Positions 6,486-11,352 of a stretch of 11,352 bases of DNA are shown piece after piece. The position numbers and the translations under genes were made by a program. Source of the DNA: an uncultured Chitinophagaceae bacterium (GTDB lineage Bacteria > Bacteroidota > Bacteroidia > Chitinophagales > Chitinophagaceae); contig CAKSVK010000115.1 of NCBI GenBank assembly GCA_934502905.1, forward strand, positions 1-11,352, given 5' to 3'. Within the stretch, counting starts at the first letter, position 1; each line of letters starts with the position of its first letter. The notes under the pieces are model-generated. The model was not told the DNA's origin, did not search any database, and was given only the letters and a program-made list of their open reading frames with translations.

Positions 6486-8771
6486 ATGGCAACAGCAAAG
6501 AAAACTGCTATTAAAGCTAAATCAACACCTGCTTCTAAAACCAACGGTGTTGCAAAAGTAAAAGCAAAAAAATCATCGGACATTAATCTGGTTGAACGCC
6601 TCCAGGAATATTTTGGGTTTGACGCCTTTAAAGGCAATCAGCGGGCAGCTATAGAAAGCCTGTTGGCGGGCCATGATACATTTGTAATAAAACCTACGGG
6701 CGGTGGTAAAAGCCTTTGTTACCAGTTGCCGGCTTTAATAAGTCCGGGATGTGCCATCGTGGTATCGCCGCTTATCGCGTTGATGAAGAACCAGGTAGAC
6801 CTGGTGAGGGGATACAGCAGCGATGACGATGTGGCCCATTTCCTGAACTCTACGCTTACCAAGAAGGAAATAAAAGAAGTACAGGAAGACCTGACAGAAG
6901 GGCGGACCAAGCTGCTGTATGTGGCTCCTGAAACATTGACAAAACAGGAGAACCTGGATTTTTTCCGGAACCTGGAATTATCCTTTTTTGCTGTGGATGA
7001 GGCACATTGTATTTCTGAATGGGGGCACGACTTCCGTCCGGAATACCGTCGCCTGCGGGAAATGATGACGGAGATCAACCCGGACATCCCTGTGATTGCG
7101 CTGACCGCTACCGCTACTCCTAAAGTACAGAGTGATATTATTAAGAACCTGGGACTGCGGGAGCCCAATATATTTATTTCTTCCTTCAACCGTTCCAATC
7201 TTTATTACGAAATACTGCCCAAGGTTAAAAAAGACCAGACGATCAAAAGCATTGTTAAGTTCATCGTGGGGATGAAGGGAAAAAGCGGTATTATTTATAC
7301 CCTCAACCGCAAAACTACGGAAGAGCTGGCCGATGTGCTGATCGCCAATGGTATCAAGGCGGTTCCCTATCACGCGGGGTTTGACGGAAAGCTCCGTGCG
7401 GAGCGCCAGGACCTGTTCCTGAATGAGGATGTGCAGGTAATAGTAGCCACTATTGCGTTCGGAATGGGAATAGACAAGCCGGATATCCGCTTTGTGATAC
7501 ATTTTAATATTCCCAAATCAATTGAAAACTATTACCAGGAAACCGGTCGTGCAGGCCGCGATGGACTGGAGGGAAAATGTGTTTTATACTATTCGCATAA
7601 AGATGTTGCGAAGCTGGAGCATTTGATGCGCGACAAGCCGTTGAGCGAAAGGGAAGTGGGGGCGCAACTGATCAACGAAACGGTGGCTTTTGCCGAAGCG
7701 GGTGTTTGTCGCCGTAAGATACTTATGAGTTATTTCGGTGAAGCATACACGCAGGAAAATTGCGGGAACTGCGACAACTGCCTGCACCCGAAAGAAAGGC
7801 TGGAGGCCAAGGATGATGTGGTGAAAGCCATGAAGGTCATTAAAAAGCTGGATGAAAGATTCTCAACGGATTATGTGGTCAATATGCTGGTGGGACGCCT
7901 GACCCCGCAGATCAATATGTACCGGCATGGGGGATTGCCCGAGTTCAGCAGCGGGAACAACCATCCGGATCATTACTGGAATTCCCTGATCCGGCAGATG
8001 CTGCTGGAAGGACTGCTGGAAAAAGATATTGAAGAATACGGAGTGCTGAAGCTGAGTGTGCAGGGTGAAAAATTCCTGAAGAAACCGGTTTCTTTCAAAG
8101 TGGTATTGAATAACCTGTATGAAGATGCCAACGAAGATGATGAAGAAGGTGCGGAAGCCGTGACAGGCGGAGGAGGTGCTGATGAGAGGCTGTTTACGAT
8201 GCTGAAAGACCTCCGGCAGCAGGAAGCGAAGAAGAAAGGATTACCACCCTTTGTTATTTTCCTGGAAACGTCCCTGCAGGACATGGCTACCTTGTATCCT
8301 ACCACCACCACCGAGCTGGAAAAATGCCAGGGCGTGAGCAAGGGTAAAGCGCTGCGGTACGGGAAGCCCTTTGTAGAGCTGATCGCAAAATATGTGGAAG
8401 AAAATAATATAGAAAAACCCGACGATTTCGTGATGAGAAGCGTGGTGAATAAGAGCGGGCTTAAGGTATATATTATACAACAAACCGATAAAAAGATCCC
8501 GCTGGAGGCCATCGCCAAAAACAAGGATCTGCGCCTGGATGCCCTGCTGGAAGAAATGGAAACCATCGCTGCCAGCGGCACCAAATTAAACCTTGATTAT
8601 GCGATAGACGAAATGGTAGATGAATACGACCAGGAAGATATCCTGGATTATTTTAAAAGCTGCGAAACATCTTCTTTGCAGGTAGCCCAGCAGGAGTTAT
8701 CCGAAGGTAGCTTTACATGGGAGCAGCTTAAAATAATGCGTATCAAATTCCTGAACGACTACGGTATGTAA
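6486..8771 (+). CDS. recQ: ATP-dependent DNA helicase RecQ, extended form
   Basis: RecQ is a 3'-5' DNA helicase of recombination and repair. The protein is 761 residues; E. coli RecQ is about 610. Residues 1-33 are a Lys/Ala/Ser-rich tail without predicted fold. The helicase core follows: FGFDAFKGNQ (43-52, motif 0), Walker A PTGGGKS (70-76), VDEAHCISEWGHDFRPEY (170-187, DEAH plus the RecQ aromatic loop), LTATAT (206-211), and the second RecA domain with IVATIAFGMGIDKPDIRFVIH (319-339) and YYQETGRAGRDG (349-360). The zinc-binding subdomain has Cys408, 426, 429 and 432. A winged helix follows (about 445-535), then an acidic linker with GGGG (545-564) and an HRDC domain (about 566-640). A further helical extension of about 110 residues (650-761) resembles the helix-turn-helix tail of some Bacteroidota and Firmicutes RecQ proteins. 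The next Met is residue 100, so 6486 is the only sensible ATG start. Confidence 0.97.
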   Translation: MATAKKTAIKAKSTPASKTNGVAKVKAKKSSDINLVERLQEYFGFDAFKGNQRAAIESLLAGHDTFVIKPTGGGKSLCYQLPALISPGCAIVVSPLIALMKNQVDLVRGYSSDDDVAHFLNSTLTKKEIKEVQEDLTEGRTKLLYVAPETLTKQENLDFFRNLELSFFAVDEAHCISEWGHDFRPEYRRLREMMTEINPDIPVIALTATATPKVQSDIIKNLGLREPNIFISSFNRSNLYYEILPKVKKDQTIKSIVKFIVGMKGKSGIIYTLNRKTTEELADVLIANGIKAVPYHAGFDGKLRAERQDLFLNEDVQVIVATIAFGMGIDKPDIRFVIHFNIPKSIENYYQETGRAGRDGLEGKCVLYYSHKDVAKLEHLMRDKPLSEREVGAQLINETVAFAEAGVCRRKILMSYFGEAYTQENCGNCDNCLHPKERLEAKDDVVKAMKVIKKLDERFSTDYVVNMLVGRLTPQINMYRHGGLPEFSSGNNHPDHYWNSLIRQMLLEGLLEKDIEEYGVLKLSVQGEKFLKKPVSFKVVLNNLYEDANEDDEEGAEAVTGGGGADERLFTMLKDLRQQEAKKKGLPPFVIFLETSLQDMATLYPTTTTELEKCQGVSKGKALRYGKPFVELIAKYVEENNIEKPDDFVMRSVVNKSGLKVYIIQQTDKKIPLEAIAKNKDLRLDALLEEMETIAASGTKLNLDYAIDEMVDEYDQEDILDYFKSCETSSLQVAQQELSEGSFTWEQLKIMRIKFLNDYGM

Positions 8772-8805
8772 CCTGCGGACGCCCGGTAAATTTGCTATTA
8801 CAATA

Positions 8806-8860
8806 TGTCATTTTTTTGACAGTTGATATTATATCCTGTCATTTTGCTGTCATAACTTTG
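8806..8860 (+). promoter_or_regulatory. mqo promoter region with four TGTCA/TGACA half-sites
   Basis: TAACTTTG at 8853-8860 matches the -7 consensus TAnnTTTG and would give a leader of about 37 nt. No clean -33 element is at the right spacing. Directly upstream lie TGTCA (8806-8810), TGACA (8817-8821), TGTCA (8837-8841) and TGTCA (8848-8852). Starts within each pair are 11 bp apart, and the two pairs are 31 bp apart. The first pair is an inverted repeat, the second a direct repeat touching the -7 element. A poor -33 box plus repeated half-sites suggests an activator-dependent promoter. Confidence 0.55.
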
Positions 8861-8900
8861 CGGCGTTGCCATATGTTTTGCTAATATCTAAAAGATAATC

Positions 8901-10415
8901 ATGAGCAAGACTTTTTTCAACCATAATGAAACAGATGTAGTGCTGATAGGCGCAGGCATCATGAGCGCTACCCTGGGTGTAATGTTAAAGGAGCTTCAAC
9001 CCGATATCACTATCCAGGTGCTGGAAAGGCTGGATACGGTTGCGGCTGAGAGCACAGATGCCTGGAACAATGCCGGAACGGGCCACTCGGCTTTTTGTGA
9101 GTTGAACTATACTCCCCGGAAAGAAGACGGAAGCGTAGATTGCTCCAAAGCAGTTAAAATTGCCGGGCAGTTTGAGCAAAGCAAGGAATTCTGGACGTAC
9201 CTGATCGAAAAAGGATATATCGCCAACCCCAGGGATTTCATCCGCCCGGTTCCCCATATCAGCTTTGTAAAAGGAGAGGAAAATGTAGATTACCTGAAGA
9301 AAAGATTTGAAGGATTATCCGCTTATAATCTTTTTGAGGGAATGGAATATTCCGAGGATCGTGATGCCATTAAGCAATGGATACCTCTTGTAATGGAAGG
9401 CCGTGATGCGGATGAAAAAGTGGCTGCTACGAAAATGGATATCGGTACCGATGTAAACTTCGGCGGACTTACCCGGAAGCTTTTCAGGTACCTGTTTGAT
9501 TATGCTGACGTTAAGCTTCACCTGGCGCACGAGGTACAGGACCTGGAAAAAGATAAAAGCGGAGGATGGAACCTGAAGGTTAAAAACCTTACTACCGGGA
9601 AGAAAAGGACCATTAAGGCAAAGTTTGTTTTCATTGGTGCGGGCGGCGGATCACTTCCCCTGCTGGAAGAATCCGGTATCCCGGAAAGTAAAGGTTATGG
9701 AGGCTTCCCGGTAAGCGGTCAATGGCTGGTATGCAATAACCCGGAAGTAATAGAAAAGCACAATGCAAAGGTATACGGCAAAGCGGCTGTGGGCGCCCCG
9801 CCTATGAGCGTACCCCACCTGGATACCCGGGTGATAGATGGGAAAAAATCATTGTTGTTCGGGCCTTACGCGGGCTTTTCAACCAAGTTTCTGAAAAATG
9901 GCTCTTTCTGGGACCTGCCCGGTTCCATCAAGATCAGCAATATCAAGCCGATGGTTATGGCCGGTATCCATAACATCCCGCTTACCAAATACCTGATTGA
10001 GCAGGTAAGCCAGTCGCCTGAAGACAGGATGGAGGCACTGCGGGAATATTTCCCGAATGCAGAGAGTAAGGACTGGGACCTGGAGGTGGCCGGGCAGAGA
10101 GTGCAGGTTATAAAAAAAGATAATGAGGAAGGCGGTATACTGGAATTCGGTACCGAGGTAGTGAGTGCGGCGGATGGCTCCATTGCTGCTTTATTAGGAG
10201 CTTCTCCCGGAGCATCTACGGCCGTGTCTATCATGCTGGATCTGCTGAAACGCTGTTTTGGCGAAAGGCTTGACTCCAGCCAATGGCAATATAAGCTGAA
10301 GGAAATGATCCCTTCTTACGGGCTGTCCCTGGCAGAAAATGAGTCGCTCCTGAAAGAAACCAGGCAGAGGACAACACTGGCCCTGGGACTGGCAGCCGGA
10401 GAAGTGCCGGTATAG
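8901..10415 (+). CDS. mqo: Malate:quinone oxidoreductase
   Basis: Mqo is a peripheral membrane flavoprotein that oxidises malate to oxaloacetate and passes electrons to the quinone pool, serving both TCA cycle and respiration. The 504-residue protein starts with a Rossmann FAD-binding motif, [14 protein letters not shown] (13-26). The diagnostic Mqo block [20 protein letters not shown] (51-70) follows. Further family regions are VPHISFVKG (117-125), [15 protein letters not shown] (178-192), an FAD-contacting [10 protein letters not shown] segment near residue 250, [10 protein letters not shown] near 275, and [18 protein letters not shown] near 433-450. There is no transmembrane segment, as expected. 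The length is at the short end for the family (E. coli about 548). The start at 8901 places the FAD motif at the usual distance. It is transcribed in the same direction as recQ but has its own promoter 130 nt downstream of the recQ stop. Confidence 0.96.
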   Translation: MSKTFFNHNETDVVLIGAGIMSATLGVMLKELQPDITIQVLERLDTVAAESTDAWNNAGTGHSAFCELNYTPRKEDGSVDCSKAVKIAGQFEQSKEFWTYLIEKGYIANPRDFIRPVPHISFVKGEENVDYLKKRFEGLSAYNLFEGMEYSEDRDAIKQWIPLVMEGRDADEKVAATKMDIGTDVNFGGLTRKLFRYLFDYADVKLHLAHEVQDLEKDKSGGWNLKVKNLTTGKKRTIKAKFVFIGAGGGSLPLLEESGIPESKGYGGFPVSGQWLVCNNPEVIEKHNAKVYGKAAVGAPPMSVPHLDTRVIDGKKSLLFGPYAGFSTKFLKNGSFWDLPGSIKISNIKPMVMAGIHNIPLTKYLIEQVSQSPEDRMEALREYFPNAESKDWDLEVAGQRVQVIKKDNEEGGILEFGTEVVSAADGSIAALLGASPGASTAVSIMLDLLKRCFGERLDSSQWQYKLKEMIPSYGLSLAENESLLKETRQRTTLALGLAAGEVPV

Positions 10416-10445
10416 GAGATTGCTGGTTGCTGACGTTGCGATCTC
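10416..10445 (+). terminator. Hairpin immediately after mqo
   Basis: GAGATTGC (10416-10423) begins on the first base after the mqo stop codon and pairs with GCGATCTC (10438-10445): 8 pairs including one G-U, with a 14-nt loop. No T-tract follows, so it may be a 3'-end-stabilising hairpin or a weak terminator rather than a classic intrinsic terminator. Confidence 0.4.
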
Positions 10446-10490
10446 TGATCAAGCCCGCGAAAGACGGCGCAAAAAAGAGACATTCTATAA

Positions 10491-10548
10491 AAGGTATGTG
10501 TGTTCTTTGTACTTCACCGCGCCCTTGCGTGAAGGAGCGGCATACTTT
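10491..10548. repeat. Two-tier stem-loop downstream of mqo
   Basis: AAGGTATG (10491-10498) pairs with CATACTTT (10541-10548), 8 pairs with one G-U. Inside, CTTCAC (10512-10517) pairs perfectly with GTGAAG (10529-10534), and GC/GC can extend this with one bulged C. Pairing was found by eye; energy was not computed. Confidence 0.45.
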
Positions 10549-10565
10549 ACAATTTTCTCTCCATG

Positions 10566-10673
10566 GGTATTTGCGTATCAATACCGTTTCCTTAACGTTG
10601 TGTAGTTGCGGGTGAAAATACTCCGCAACGGCGGCTGCCGATGTTGGTGTTTTCACCAACATCTTAAGGAAAC
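10566..10673. ncRNA. Candidate structured RNA: hairpin plus three-way junction
   Basis: Four perfect helices abut. GGTATT/AATACC (10566-10571 with 10580-10585) is directly followed by a closing helix P1, GTTTCCTTAA/TTAAGGAAAC (10586-10595 with 10664-10673, 10 bp). Inside P1 are P2, GTTGCGG/CCGCAAC (10605-10611 with 10623-10629, 7 bp), and P3, GATGTTGGTG/CACCAACATC (10640-10649 with 10654-10663, 10 bp, TTTT loop). P3 touches the 3' strand of P1 with no unpaired base, which would favour coaxial stacking. Junction segments are 9 and 10 nt. I recognise no known RNA family. The strand is undetermined because every helix is also palindromic in DNA; a small palindromic mobile element is the main alternative. 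Confidence 0.5.
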
Positions 10674-10694
10674 AACATTGATTTGTGTATTTCA

Positions 10695-10726
10695 TTCCCA
10701 CATTTTCAAATTCCCACATTTTCAAA
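10695..10726 (+). repeat. Perfect tandem duplication of a 16-bp unit
   Basis: TTCCCACATTTTCAAA occurs twice with no gap (10695-10710 and 10711-10726), ending 19 bp before the -7 element of rlmI. The -33 region of that promoter therefore falls at the edge of the second copy. Confidence 0.9.
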
Positions 10727-10745
10727 TTTACCTCCGTTCTTCCCC

Positions 10746-10753
10746 TACCTTTG
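10746..10753 (+). promoter_or_regulatory. -7 element of a predicted leaderless rlmI promoter
   Basis: TACCTTTG is an exact TAnnTTTG. Only 4 nt separate it from the rlmI ATG at 10758, so transcription should begin at or within a base or two of the start codon. No clear TTTG -33 element is at the expected distance; the second 16-bp repeat copy occupies that place. Confidence 0.6.
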
Positions 10754-10757
10754 CGCG

Positions 10758-11352
10758 ATGATAAAAGTATATCTCAGGTCTAAAATAAGCAACCGGGTGT
10801 TGAATGGGCATCCATGGATTTTTGCAAACGAAGTGAAAGAAATAGAAGGTGATCCGCAGGGCGGAGAAACTGCAGAAGTATATACGCATGACAAAAAATT
10901 TGTGGGTAAAGGATACATCAATCCCAGGTCGCAGATACTGGTTCGTTTGCTGACAAGAGACCGGCAGGAAGATATCAATGAACAGTTTTTTTATAACCGG
11001 CTGGCGGCCGCCTGGGATTATCGCAGGAGGATCGGGTATGTGGAGAACTGCCGGTTGATTTTTGGAGAAGCAGATCAACTGCCGCAACTGATCATAGACA
11101 AGTTCAATGATTACTTTGTCATACAAACATTGGCGTTGGGTATTGATACCTGGAAGCCTGCTATTATTAATGCGCTGAACAAAATTTTTTCTCCCAAAGG
11201 CATATACGAGAGGAATGACGTGCCCGTAAGAGAACTGGAGGGCCTTCCTCAACAGAAAGGGTTCCTGTCTGCCCCCTTTGATACGAATATCGTGATCCAT
11301 GAAAACGGACTGAAGTACAATGTGGACCTGGTGACCGGGCAGAAGACCGGGT
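10758..11352 (+). CDS. rlmI: Class I SAM-dependent 23S rRNA methyltransferase RlmI (3' end outside window)
   Basis: The frame is open from the ATG at 10758 to the window end, giving the first 198 residues of a protein that is about 390-400 residues in the family. RlmI makes m5C at position 1962 of 23S rRNA using S-adenosylmethionine. The visible part covers the N-terminal PUA RNA-binding domain (about 1-75; NGHPWIFANEV at 16-26, KFVGKGYINPRSQI at 47-60) and the central domain, with RLIFGEADQLPQLIIDKF (99-116) and YERNDVPVRELEGL (150-163). It ends at LVTGQKTG, where the family continues with the Y-x-D-Q-R motif and the Rossmann SAM-binding domain. These blocks align well with E. coli RlmI from memory. 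The start choice is good: the family N-terminus begins here, and the -7 promoter element directly before it leaves no room for an earlier start. Confidence 0.9.
   Translation, partial: MIKVYLRSKISNRVLNGHPWIFANEVKEIEGDPQGGETAEVYTHDKKFVGKGYINPRSQILVRLLTRDRQEDINEQFFYNRLAAAWDYRRRIGYVENCRLIFGEADQLPQLIIDKFNDYFVIQTLALGIDTWKPAIINALNKIFSPKGIYERNDVPVRELEGLPQQKGFLSAPFDTNIVIHENGLKYNVDLVTGQKTG

Larger units (their letters stand above)
10416..10757. other. 342-bp non-coding region between mqo and rlmI, rich in inverted repeats
   Basis: I see no supported gene here. The only long open frame on the opposite strand runs far into mqo and has no recognisable product. The stretch holds, in order, the mqo-proximal hairpin, a two-tier stem-loop (10491-10548), a 6-bp hairpin (10566-10585), a three-way-junction-like structure (10586-10673), a tandem 16-bp duplication (10695-10726) and the rlmI -7 element. 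Segments such as CGCGAAAGACGGCGCAAA (10456-10473) resemble decayed CGCAAAGACGCAAAG-type intergenic repeats I associate with Bacteroidota genomes; that resemblance is from memory. Confidence 0.7.

Noticed and set aside
7973..8584. 203-codon minus-strand open frame inside recQ
   Set aside because: Serine-rich shadow of the recQ coding strand, with low-complexity composition and no family resemblance.
8806..8821. TGTCA-N6-TGACA as an intrinsic terminator of recQ
   Set aside because: The stem is only 5 bp and no T-tract follows. The same half-site recurs twice more in phase near the mqo promoter, which fits an operator better.
10586..10673. Intrinsic terminator using the GATGTTGGTG/CACCAACATC stem
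   Set aside because: The stem is strong, but the next bases are CTTAAGG with no T-tract, and these pair into an outer helix instead.
10231..10725. 164-codon minus-strand open frame covering the mqo-rlmI spacer
   Set aside because: It overlaps the end of mqo, is interrupted in sense by the palindromic structures, and shows no domain. The inverted repeats explain the region better.
10728..11300. 190-codon minus-strand open frame at the window end
   Set aside because: Antisense to rlmI, whose protein matches the RlmI family along its whole visible length.

Overview
The window reads as ordinary chromosome of a Bacteroidota bacterium, most likely of the Chitinophagaceae/Sphingobacteriia type. 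The reasons are exact copies of the Bacteroidota -7 promoter element TAnnTTTG in front of five genes, weak or absent Shine-Dalgarno sequences, and protein sequences (GcvT, single-domain ManC, long RecQ, Mqo, RlmI) that look Bacteroidota-like. I do not claim a genus. No phage, IS, CRISPR, tRNA or rRNA signal was seen.

Layout. Positions 1-428 hold the 3' end of an unrecognised gene. Next, on the + strand, come a PfkB-family sugar kinase (508-1437) and, 9 nt later, a gamma-class carbonic anhydrase-like protein (1447-1965), probably one operon. A 224-bp spacer built almost entirely of 7-bp repeat units leads to gcvT (2190-3284) and a small SRPBCC-fold protein (3365-3838). These face manC (5039-3957, minus) and kdsD (6078-5113, minus), two envelope-sugar genes that each have their own promoter. 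A 407-bp divergent spacer separates kdsD from recQ (6486-8771, +). Then come mqo (8901-10415, +), a 342-bp non-coding stretch rich in perfect inverted repeats, and the 5' part of rlmI (10758 to the window end).

The genes are housekeeping: one-carbon/glycine metabolism (GcvT), the TCA-cycle link to the quinone pool (Mqo), DNA repair (RecQ), 23S rRNA methylation (RlmI), and precursors for surface glycans (ManC makes GDP-mannose; KdsD makes arabinose 5-phosphate for Kdo). They do not form one pathway.

The unusual material is between the genes. (1) A four-block heptanucleotide array lies before gcvT. (2) A string of stem-loops after mqo ends in what looks like a three-way junction with two perfect 10-bp helices and one 7-bp helix. 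(3) Four TGTCA/TGACA half-sites, paired at 11-bp spacing, lie directly upstream of the mqo -7 element. (4) The promoters of rlmI and kdsD sit so close to the start codon that their mRNAs should be leaderless or nearly so. (5) Inverted repeats lie in the kdsD-recQ divergent region and between the convergent genes at 3839-3956. No new protein-coding system was found.
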